Assembly (NCBI GenBank): GCA_039566865.1 | Contig: CM076949.1 | Coordinates: 4,555,501 to 4,619,500 of the forward strand | DNA from: Aurelia coerulea | Lineage: Eukaryota; Cnidaria; Scyphozoa; Semaeostomeae; Ulmaridae | Direction: 5' to 3' | Length of the DNA stretch: 64,000 nt | In this document: positions 32,702 to 44,900 of the stretch, in pieces | How positions within the stretch are numbered: position 1 is the first letter of the stretch | Layout of the letters: the number at the start of each line of letters is the position of its first letter | Position numbers and translations under genes: made by a program | The notes under the pieces: generated by a model | Told to the model about the DNA's origin: nothing | What the model saw: only the letters and a program-made list of their open reading frames with translations | The model's database searches: none

Positions 32702-32955
32702 TCAGACTTGCAAAGACCAAGGAACAAATGATCCTTCTTCAATTTCAGGCACTAAATTAGTGATTTCATCCTTACAAGCCATTCGTATTCGTTCTGCGGT
32801 GGCTGGAGCTTCAAGCTGGAAAATTCCTTGATGACCAGCATTTGTTCTTGCATACTGGATTGCATCTTTGATTGCAAAGAATACTGATGCTGCTAAGAAC
32901 AAGGGTGGCTCGCCAACTGCTTTTGATGAATAGACTGCTCTGACATTTGATGAAC
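32702..32955 (-). CDS. XDH: XDH exon 9, terminal
   Basis: Acceptor ATTTTAG. Encodes [20 protein letters not shown] and ends VPWSLQV then TGA, the expected C-terminus of XDH. Confidence 0.95.
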
Positions 32956-35900
32956 CTAAAATTGTAATATATCAAGTGAGTAAACAACAACGCTGGGTAA
33001 TTTAAAAATTACTGTCTCTGAATATCAAAGCAATACACCATTTCACTGAAGCGGCCTCGTTGTGAAAATTCATTAAAAGTGTAGTGTAATGTATAGTGGT
33101 TTGTATTAGTTGTATTTTAGTTTATATTAATTCCAGGGGGTAGACATGACATTTTGCTCCTCCTGGTCCCCGTCCTTGTAGTGTGGTATAGTAGATTGTA
33201 GGTAGTGTTTTAGGTAATTTTGTTGTAAATTTTTATATTGAATATAAAAAAAAAGAAAAAAATTCATTAAAATTTCTTCCTATTTTTCATATGAAATTTT
33301 CGAGCCCAAATTCGGATTTAGCACCCAAATTCTGGTCTACTTAAGTGTTTTTAAATTGCTGGCACTTGTGATATCAATTTCACGAGGATGTAACATTTAA
33401 AGAATTACAAGGGTTCTGACCGTGAGAAGCGTTGGGGGTGATACTTTGCAATCTGAGTTACTTTTCAAGGTCAAATCCCTTATAGAATTCATATGTACTT
33501 CAAGTAGCAGTTCTTTATTGATCTTATAGTTATTAATTATAATTGTATTGTAGTAACATATATTGTAGATTTTAAAAATTTATGTTAGCGGCCCAAGCTA
33601 GATAAACTTTGCTTTTCTTGGGTCACGTAGAATACGAATATTTGACGAACTTTTTATTTCATAGTAGCTCGTATTTTACAAATAAAAATGAATTGAATTT
33701 AATTTAATTGAATAGATTTTAGATTTTAAATCATCTCAAAATTAACATAACAACCACTAGCAGTGTGAAAACTCTTCGTTGGACTAAGGTTTGCATGCTG
33801 AATCCGAATCTAGCCACTAAAATCTTTGGACGTACAATAATTTTGAACAATTTCCAAAACGTGGTTGTTCATTGAAGTTGTGAATGATAGTGAAAACTGT
33901 CTTCTTTTGTTGCTGATATGTTCAATTAGATTTAATAATTTACTCTGCTTTAATCGGTCATTCCTTCTCATTCATATGGGAGAAGCCCCTTTCAAAAACC
34001 TGCAAAATGAGTGACAGCGATGAGCAAAATATCCTTGGTTTTCCTTCCTCGCAATAATGACATTTAATATTTCTTAGCATATATTTTGTCCTTTTGGATG
34101 CCTGTTTGAAAATCACCAATATTTCAGAAAAAAGGCCGATCTTCAAATTTCTCATTTTTGCAACTACCTCAATGAACAAATTATTTTTGCAGGCATAGTC
34201 TAGCTGATCTCTCACTGATCTTGTGATTGGTTCTAATATTAGTAGATTTAGTTCTTATTAGGGCTGCCTGATTTTGAAGAATGCTGCGAAAAGCACTGAC
34301 GATTACCAGATTAATTTCTTTTTGTATATTAAGCCTCTAGTTTGGTTTTAAATTTCAGAAAGAAACGCAAGCTGTTATTGTAGACTTGAATGAGAAATCT
34401 GACTATAATGGCTCATATGTAAGAGAAACGATATTGCTTGAAAGAGCATAGCTCAGAATGAGGTTTTTTCATGTGTTACCCTTCAAGTCAAGAAAACAAA
34501 AATTTTACTATACTGTACTTGGGTCATTGTAATAATAGTAATATTTTGGCAATAATTTGTAATAACTGAGTTATAGTAATAATTCGGATTATTGAAAAAG
34601 ATGTCAAAAAGAACATTTTATCATAGGTTTGAAAATCGAGTTTCCCCGATGTTTCCAACGGGAGTACTTTTTATTGGGACATTCCTATCATTTACTTTAT
34701 CAAGGTTATGTATTACAATAAATATTTAACATGGCCAGACGCTAACTCACTGCAAGACGAATCAAAGATCTGTTTGCTACGTACCACTAAGCAAAGAGAC
34801 ATTGAATTCTTCAGGAACTTCACCAAAACCAGGTATCTTATAAGTTCCCGGACCACGTGACAACAGCTCTCCATTTGGTCCATGAACCATTTGCTCCAAA
34901 ACAAACATCCCATATCCTTGCATGAAAGCTCCTTCTACTTGTCCAATATCAATTGCAGGGTTTAAAGATTCTCCAAGATCCATCACCATATCTGTTCGCA
35001 AGATTTTGTGATCTCCTTCAAAGAAATAGCAATAGTTTTTAAGTTACTGCCGGGCAAGTCAATACGAGTTTAGGAGTTCCACATAACCTGAGATCTGAAG
35101 GTGGGGGGGGGGGGTGTATAACATGTTGAGAGCACAGATATGTGCTGCCCATATGGATGGGGTTTTCAGCCTAAAAAAAGGGTCCCCTTTTCGGCAGATT
35201 GTCCTTAAACATGGGTAGGCTTGGCTGAAATTGGCAAAATATAGTAGAAAATGGGCAGATCTCCCGCAAAATTCACTATGAAGTGGGTACAAAGGCAAAG
35301 TTTCGTCATTGGAAGTTGGTAGATTTCTCAAAACCAGCGGCAGACCCCTGTCCATCTGCAAGTCATCTACCCATACCTCCCCGCAGCGAAGATCTGGAGT
35401 TTCTGGAAATTTGTTTTAATAAAATTAGTTACATTGTTCCACAGAGTGTCTCAGGAAAAAGCAACCCGGCCATAATTTAAAATTTTACAAAAAGTGTTAA
35501 GATTTGAACAAAGTTCATATATACCGTCTGGAACACAATCTATCTTCTTTGCCATGATACGCAATTTGGATAGTTCAATGGAATTATTTATCATTTAAGT
35601 ATGGCCGATTTCAATTGCAGGATGTTGTAAGAGCAAAATCAATGCAGTTAAGTTCTTACCGTAAGAAGTAACAAAACAGAATTTGTGAAAACTATTCATA
35701 CCAACAGAGACGTAGGAATTGGGGGGACACTGGTGGCACGTGCCTCCCCCAAGATTTTGCAATAAACAAAGAAGTTCCCTTTTTATTTTCAGGAAGTGCC
35801 CCTTCAGCTTAATGAAAAAAAATGCCTGAATGCCAAGAGGCACTGGAAGTGATGCCCTTGGGTTGGAAGCATGCAAACTATTCCCATGGGATACATTGTT

Positions 35901-38900
35901 TAAAATAATGAGAAAAGTTTTCGCCTGTTTAAATTTCGAAAAATTTCCTGGATCTGAAATAGGCCATACTTACTGAAACTTATACGAGGAAATAATTTGG
36001 AACAAGATAGAAGATTGTGTTTCGGATGGCATGCGTCAAATCAGTTTAAATATCGTCATGTTCTGGAGAATATTGAATAAATGTGGGTTGCATTTTCTTT
36101 TTTTTCACATCTTACTGAGTTCTGGTCATCCTTTGACAATTTTTGTACCGTATTGCTTGAATATAACATATGAGGACTACGATCAAGATTACCTGTAAGG
36201 CAGTCAATCTCCACAAGCGAACATCCAACTCCAAATGAGTAATAATCAAAATGACGTCCGGAGTTTGTTTTAATATCGTAACCAACATCTGGTGTCTTGT
36301 AGAACCCAGTCGCTGAGAGACTAACTCTATTGAAAAATCCTGCAGTCACCCAATCATCCCAAGTTGTCCCTTCCTTCTTGTACGGTTCTAATCGCTTCAA
36401 AATCTTCTCACATGCATCTATAACAGCCATTCCAATCAGATCAGAAGATAAGCTGCCTGCAGTTGCCATCGTATTGGGAACTTTGTCAGAAGCGGAATCT
36501 GATGTGAAAATCTTCGTTTGTGGAATAACAAGAGCGGTGCTGGCAATTTGAATCAATTTGGTATGCAATCCTTGCCCCATTTCGACACCGCAGTGATTTA
36601 AAAGGACACTGCCATCGAGGTACACGTGGACGAGAGCGGCTGAAAAATGATACATTTGAAGCTACTAGGCCAGTCAGAAAAAACGCACGCCGTTTAAAAG
36701 GCAACTACTCCCTACATATCAAAGCAATTGTATTTTGAAATATTTGATCGAATAGCCAACATGTGCAATTGTTTTTAAAATGTTTCCTGACTGAAAGCGG
36801 TTGCTCCGTTCAAATTTTACAAGAGATTTTCTCTATTTTACGAGGGACTTTCTAGAAGCTCCTTGGAGAAACTTAAAAATATCTTAAAATCACGCGCATA
36901 TTTCCCAGATATTTCTACAGGGCGTCCCAAAAAACATGGACGCTGTTTGAGTGGCCATAAATTCAACTTAACCCATTTTTCAAATTTTGAATAGACGAGA
37001 TTTCAACTTAGAGTTTTGGCACCAAGCTTGAGCAAATCTGATAAGTAGTTGCTGATTTATTGAGAAAGAAAGTCAAAATCAGAGGTTATTTCAAAACCAG
37101 TGGATTTTATTTCCGTACTTAACCTTAAAACTTGAATTTCAGCATCAAATGGACTTAAACTTTGCAGTTATGCCAGGGAACACATTTGGGAGTAATTAAT
37201 GACCACATAACTCAAGAATATTGACCAGGTTGCCTGCTGAACGCAATATTCTTGGTTTAACATGACTTTGTCACTTTTGAGAAGCAAAATAACTGATGGA
37301 CGCATGTCATGGCCTGCCGCACTTGTGTTCCACATCACCATTTCTATCAACCCTAACTATGTTCAATATTCTTGGTTATCAAAAAATCCAATCTATGACT
37401 ATCTGTTTCACTTGTGAACATCAGAAAACCGGGCTAGGTTTATTTTTTTTCAATCGATTTCTTTGATTTTAACATAATGGAGAAGAATGAATCCTCTGGT
37501 TTTGAGGCAGCCAATGATTTTGACTTTCTTGCTCCATAAATCAGCAGCTACCCATGATATTTATTTAAACTCAGTGTCAACCTTTAAGTTTAAGTCTCTT
37601 TTATTAAAAACATTTAGAACGGAAAAATTGGATTTATGGCTGCTCCGCAGCAGTCAATCAAACTGCACACATGTTTTTTGGGACACCCTGTACCTTACAG
37701 CAATGACTCGAAAACGCTTTAGCATATATGCGATCCTCTTGGGGGGATGAAAAATTCTTCCATCCTAGAATAAGACTGCGTTCACTTCACATGATGCCGG
37801 CACATTTTGAAAATGTGACGGTAGCAAAATTTGAGCTAGCGTTCACACGATACCGGCAAAAGGGCGTTTTCAAAATGTGCCGGTTAGAGTTCTGTTTTCA
37901 AAATCTACCGCTTTCAAAATCTGCCGGCAAAAAATGTGCTATTTTCATGTGAACGGAAGACCTATCCGTCACATTTTTCACCGTTTTCAAAATGTGCTGG
38001 CATCGCGTGAACGCAGTCTGAGAAACTTTTTCAGGGGGATTCCGTCCTCCCAAAAAGACAATAATACATGCAAGTGTCATTATTGTTAGGGAGGAAAATC
38101 GACGAACTGTTGCTCATCGTTATCACTCGTTTGAACGTTTGTGAAAGCGGCGTTCTGCAGAAAATCTCCCATATCAACGTGAAGGAATGACCGATTAAAG
38201 CTGGGTAGAGTAATGATTCTGATTGAACCTATCGGCAATTTAAGAAGACAGTATTCAATACTATTGCTTTGACATTCAGGGAGCAGTAATTTCAAATTAA
38301 TCCTGAAAGAACGTGGCAAGCATCCTTCGGAAGTCAACCAAAAACAGAATGCTTTAACAGAATGATTAATCCTTTAACATATCGTGTGTAGTTATATGTA
38401 GTTAGGTAAAGTAGGTGTGTTGTAGTGTGAGTATCGTGTATCTCCGTCATGGGCCAAGCCTTTTTGGAGATTGAAATTGTAGATTGTAGATTGTAGAATG
38501 CAAACGAACGTGAATTGTTAAATGATGCCAAGTTTTGTGTATCTACTTCTTTTATGTGCGGCGGCCGAGAAAACTAATTCCAGCCCTGCCAGCTCTCCGA
38601 AATGGAGGAGTTGGACATTTAACTCCGCAGTTTCCAAGAAAAGGAGAGGAGATGTGCTGTTACCTATAGCTTTAAGAGCAAAAGTCAAATTCCAAATATT
38701 TGCTTATCCCAACTCTGTACGGAAGTTTTTTCATGCTTTACTCTGCTATAGTATTATTCGAGCGACTCAATTGGAAAAAAAGATGTAATGACCATTTGCA
38801 CCACCTTTTTAAAACATTAAGACATATGCCCACATCCCTAAATAGTTAAAGAGCATTTGTCACCCAGGGTACGCTGACATTTTAGACTGTCTGAAAATCA

Positions 38901-41900
38901 AATTTGGCCTAAGCGGAAATCATGGCGCCATATTGCAATTGTTGAAGCGCTAAAAAAGTTTTACTTTAATCTATCTGAATAACTGCTGTATCAGTTCAAC
39001 CATTTCACTGTGGATCTATAACTTCCGTTTAGGCCAAGTTTTATTTTTAGACAATCTGAAATTTTAGTGTGCTTGCAAAGGACCCTGGGTGATAATGACT
39101 CTTTAAAGGCCCATTTCCACTTAAAACTCGGAACCGATCTCCGAACCAAAATCGCCCTCCAATATCAATCTACACTTCCACTAAGTTTGGACGATCGCTT
39201 ATTGTTAAATCATCCAATAAAATTACGTGAATCTATTAATGACGTGCGTCACGAATGAACAATGGTAGCGGGTTTGTTTGTGTTGTTGAATACATTATTT
39301 TGATTGGCTTCTTTTGTACGGCACTCTCTGTTCGGAATCCGAATTCGGATGAAAACAAAACCTCCGAATGTGCCAAATTTGCATACGATCTTTCGAATGC
39401 TATTTCCGAACGTTCGCATCCGAAAGCTGAACAAAACAATAGATTCCGATGCGAAATCCGGAATCCGAAGGAAATGGAGACAGGTTTTAAGCTACGCTTA
39501 CAAGACAGAGAATAAGCGATGTACCTCCTTGATTCATAAATGCTGGCTCGAAACCAATTCCATATGTAACTGGTATTATCGCAATGCCTCTTTTCTTCCA
39601 TCTGCTCTTGTTGTTAAACACGATAACGCTTTGCTTAGCTTCCTCGTAGTTGCTTTGTTTCAGGCATTGTTCCCAACATCTATGCAGTCCACTATTCTCC
39701 ATTATCTGCTTGTATAATGTCATTTCTCCTGGTTTGTACATATTCAATTTTCTGATTTCTGCAGGATCCCTTTCGAGCATTGTAGCAATGTCGTGTATCC
39801 AAGTCTCTGACATCATCATACCTGGTGTTAAGAAGCGGAGATTAAAAAGCAAAGGCTGAAGTCATCTGCCAAAGTACAGGGACAGGTGTCAAAAGACAAG
39901 GTCATATGTGAAAAGACAGGGTCATATGTCAAAGGACAAAGTCGTGCGTCATGAGCGATGAATCTCAAATGTTTGACTTCCTTCCTTGGTGAGGTAAGAC
40001 GAATTTCAGTTTCTGAAAATTGAATTTATCAACGTAACTCCATTGCATATACCGATAAGCCACAAGAATTTGTCCACAGTTAGAAAATAAAACTCCTCCA
40101 AGCGCCATCCAGTCATACTGCAAAGTGAGTAGTCCCTCGCAAATTTTTAGGTAGGGTACACACTATGAGGTGATTATAAAGTAAAGATTTACTCGCAAAC
40201 ATCTATCTGCGTTTTTGATAATCTATCTGTGAAAAGTTTTCAGTAATATTTTGAACTGATACGACTGAGTCATAGAAAATGAGCGACCAATAACAACGTG
40301 CATTTTGTTACCTTGAAATGAAACGGCTGGAGACCATTAGGGGAACCTACTTGGTAACTAAAATAATGCATCGTTTGTAATAAACGTTTAACTTACCTTG
40401 CTTTCCACCAAATCCACGAAACGCTGTATTCGACGGTAAGTTCGTTTTGCAGTTTCTTCCTCTCACTTTGTAATTGGGGATACTGTAAGAATTGTCACCT
40501 TTGAGTATAGCCTGTCTTGTAACATAAATCGACAAATCTGAACTCCAACCAGCATTTGCAAACAGGTCCATGTCAACGACTTGAACTCGTCCATCTTTAT
40601 TGAAACCAACTTTATATTTCGCAAGAAACGGGTGTCGGTAACCGGTTAGCATCATATCTTTATCACGGTCTAGCATTAAACGAACCGGCTTCCTAACCTG
40701 AAAAAAAAGTTATAGTTTATTGAATTCGGGGTGCAACATAGGTTCCAAATCTTTGAAAAGGGTGGTGTAAAACTCAATGATCTATTTTATTCAACTGAAT
40801 GGCTTGAACGAAATTTTATCTACCTTCCTATAATTCTACCATTACACTTTTCAGAAATCTTAAGTATTTTGCGGAATTACAGGGTATTCTATATTTCAGC
40901 TCATTTGAGGATGTGACGTCATCAAATTCCTAAATCCTAAACCAGAAGATGGACAAGATTTTGCTTGATACAATGTTGTAGACATCCACAAACCATGGTT
41001 TTCTCGTTAATTGAATTCACGAAGGAGGTTTTGTATTCCAGTGGTGTAATCCATTGACACTGTAGCCAGAACAGCTAGGCGGAAATTTTCGTCACAGGTA
41101 GAGCCCCACTACTTTAGCGTCACGACAGGAGGTCGCAGACTCGATTAGATCTTCTCTATTTCTGTGATCTCAGCGCTTGGCGCTAAAACCCGCAAATTCA
41201 CTGTCATCTTCACGATTCGTGCTATCTTGTTAAAGATTGGATGCCTAGTATTGCTTTGACATGATAAGAGATGTGGCGTGACTGACCGAGCGGCGTATAC
41301 AGTTTCCGTTTGGTGACTGAAGTTAAGCTCAGTCGTTTAAGGTCAAAATCGTTTAAGGTCGTTTGAGGTCGATTTTTTCTAAAGCCGACTATCATTTCGA
41401 GGGAAACATTGTAAAGCCGGGTGAAAAAACTTTCCTTTGATGGCACACCCCCGTACAATTGAAAGTCAAGTACCCTCCCTCCTGGGCTGACCAAGCAATT
41501 AACTTCATCATTCTTCAAAAGGGAGTCTAGACTGGGGGTCTCATGCCTGGATGCAGCATGCATAGTAGGCCTAAATTAGAAAAATCCATCCAGCATACTT
41601 TAAATAAAGTAATGAAAAACATTTAATACCTTATTCGCTGTAACAGCAACAAGAGCTGCGAGGAACGATGCCCTGGTTTCCTTTCCTCCAAAGCCACCAC
41701 CGAGCCTTTTTGTTTTGCACACAACTCTGTTATAAGATATACCGAGCGCAGTGGCGACAATCATCTGCGTATCACAGGGGGCTTGTGTTGATGAATACAA
41801 AACCATCTCATCGTTTTCATTCAGTGGAAACGCCAAACAGGCTTGTGTTTCCAAATAAAAATGCTCTTGCGCCCCAGTCCTCATTGTGCCCTCGAAGACA

Positions 41901-44900
41901 TGATCACATTTCTTAAACGCCGCATCTGTATCGCCTCTTTGAAGCTCATTATCATCATCATAAAAGGAACCGGCGTTTATTGCTTGCTCCATTGTGATTA
42001 TCGCTGGCAGTTCTTCGTATGTAACGTTGACTTCCTTAGCAGCTCTCTGCGCCGTGTGCTTATCTTCTGCGATTACTGCAGCAATAACTTGCCCATGAAA
42101 GTGAACCTGAAATAGAGAGCATAGGAATCAAATAATTGAAAAACATTGGACGATTGGTTGATGCTTTGTTTGATTTGATGGCTGGAAAGGAACTTCGGGT
42201 ACTGTATTATAAGTATTCGTTAGCAATATGTCAACAAATGATTCGTGGTACAAAATTTAAAAGTAGCCTTAAATAACGGACTCATCATGTTAAACCCATC
42301 AACGCAAAAAAACACCGAAATCAGTAGGAAGAAGACTATTAACTCCTGTAAAAGAAGTTATTGGTTATTGTTTCTTTTACAGGAGTTAATAGTCTTGTTC
42401 CTACTGATTTCGGTGTTTTGTTGCGTTTATGGGTTTAATATGATGAGTCCGTTATTTAAGGCTATTTTTAATATTTCAACAACTATTTCTTTGAAATATG
42501 AGTATGAAAAATTGTTTTTGTGTAGGTCTCTTTTGAATTTACTTTTGTGGAAGTCAAAGCTAAAACTTTTGTATGAAAGTGAACCTGAAATTGAGAGCAA
42601 AGGAATCAAATATTTGAAAAGCATTGGACGATTGGTTGATGTTTCGCTTGATTTGATGGTTGGAAAGGAACTTCAGGTGCTTTGGTGTAAGTGCTCATTA
42701 GCAATATGTAAACAACAAATTCTTTGAAATACGACAATATGCTATGAATATGGCGCACTGTTGCAGCAAAAAATATTAAAGGGTCTGTTTCATCCAGCAT
42801 TCCTTGCAAGGGTCTGTTGATGTTCCTTTGTTGTCCGCCATTTTCATGGGCCATGAAAATGGCGGCAACAAAGGAACATCAACAGACGGCACGTGCAAGG
42901 CATGCTGGATGAAACAGACCGTTTAAACTTTTGTGCATAGCAAACCACTACTTTGTATATGCCATTTACAACTTTTTGCTTGTTAAAATATGAAATTGTA
43001 TATGTGGAAAAGTGTTTTTGTGCAGGTTCCCTTTGAATTTATTTTCGTGTAACTCAAAACTAAAACTTTCGTGTAGGACAAAACTAAACATTTTCTGTAT
43101 GTCAAAACTAAAACTTTTGCGTACATCAAAATTAAAACTTGTGTGAATGTCAAAACTAAACTCGTGTGTATGTCAAAACTAAAACTTCTGGGTATGTGAA
43201 ACTTTTGCCAACAGGGCACCTGACAAAGCCTTTCAAGGAGAGTATAAAGTTGATTGTAATCGATGTCAATGTGTTTTCCTCCTATTTCGAATTCCTTCCT
43301 TTTATTCCTTGAGGGAGAGTTCTTTCTGGTATGGACATTAGCAGGGCAACCTGCTTTCAGGAGAGCCTAAGAGCATGCAGACCTTTCATCTGTTCAGGTG
43401 AAACAAAGTAAGCTGATCATCCTTGTCGAGCAGCCATTTCTGTGGGACTTTGAAAGTGTAAACTTAGTTAAATGAGCAAGACCATCCTCTGCCTCCTGAT
43501 TTAAATCGTACTCGGATTGGTTTCGTTGCAGAGTTTCAAAAATGTGCATGAGGTCGTGTACAGGGTGTCCCAAAAAAATTGTGTCCCGTTTGTCTGAAGA
43601 TTGCGACAAAACGGCAAAAGATTCTCGCAAAAACTTTTGCATGATGCTGCTCTTCAGATGTTCAATTAAATTTTGCTACCATCCCCATTTTAATCCGTTG
43701 AAAAATGATGGAGCTATGACCTTCAGGAGACCAAATTTGCCCGATCACTGAAAACAGCGGTCGGCCATTTTGTCTTACTATTTTGCAGCGATAAATAGTT
43801 TCATGGATTGAAAATGAAACAGCAGCCTCCAATTTCATAGCTTTGGTGAAAATTCCGATAATCCTCGGAGAATTCCACTATTTCTGACCTCACAGAAATT
43901 ATTTCTTACTTCACTTGAAGATACTTATCGCTGCAAAATAGTAAGACCAAATTTGCCCGATCACTGAAAACAGCGGTCGGCCATTTTGTCTTACTATTTT
44001 GCAGCGATAAATAGTTTCATGGATTGAAAATGAAACAGCAGCCTCCAATTTCATAGCTCTGGTGAAAATTCCGATAATCCTCGGAGAATTCCACTATTTC
44101 TGACCTCACAGAAATTATTTCTTACTTCACTTGAAGATACTTATCGCTGCAAAATAGTAAGACCAAATTTGCCCGATCACTGAAAACAGCGGTCGGCCAT
44201 TTTGTCTTACTATTTTGCAGCGATAAATAGCTTCATGGATTGAAAATGAAACAGCAGCCTCCAATTTCATAGCTCTGGTGAAAATTCCGATAATCCTCGG
44301 AGAATTCCACTATTTCTGACCTCACAGAAATTATTTCTTACTTCACTTGAAGATACTTATCGCTGCAAAATAGTAAGACAAAATGGCCGACCGCTGGTTT
44401 CAGTGATTGGGCAAATTTGGTCTTCTGAAGGTCATAGCTCCATCATTTCTCAACGGATTTCTACGGGGATGGTTGCAAACTTTAATTGAATATCTAAAAA
44501 GCAGCATCATGCAAAGGCTTGGTGAGAATCTATTGCCGTTTTGTCGCAATCTTTAGGCAAACGGGGCAAAACTTTTTTTGGGACACCCTGTATGGTATTT
44601 TAAAACATCGGTATAAGGAACGGGTATGTTTTTAAGCTTGGATGGCAAGTCCCCGACCAATATCTGGTCAAGTGCCCCCCTCCCCTCCCCCGGGAAACAG
44701 TTACAGTTCTGCAGCAAATATGATCTAAGGACGATTTAAATCAAAAGTTTAACTAAGATATTTACAAACACGTTGCAACATCAAATGACTGCAGTAGCAC
44801 GCCGGCAGTCAACGCTGAATGTTATATTTAAGAATCAGATTGCCGCAACAAGGTCGACGACAGGTCACAGATGGTTTGTAGTTATATGAGAACCAGACTT

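Larger units (their letters stand above)
33058..33866. mobile_element. Foldback family (CCTCGTTTTGGAAA type) with two nested retroposons
   Basis: Ends GGCCTCGTTGTGAAAA and TTTCCAAAACGTGGTTG. The arms match the complete copy at 57431-57836 (AATTCGGATTTAGCACCC, AAATCCCTTATA). Two insertions interrupt it: 33077-33261 and about 33505-33712. Confidence 0.75.

Noticed and set aside
39236..39717. Overlapping 121-137-aa frames on both strands
   Set aside because: Encoded by the TCCGAA-rich element and antisense to XDH exon 6.
43030..43205. CRISPR-like direct repeats
   Set aside because: The ~28-bp units are contiguous and degenerate without unique spacers, and the context is a eukaryotic intron.
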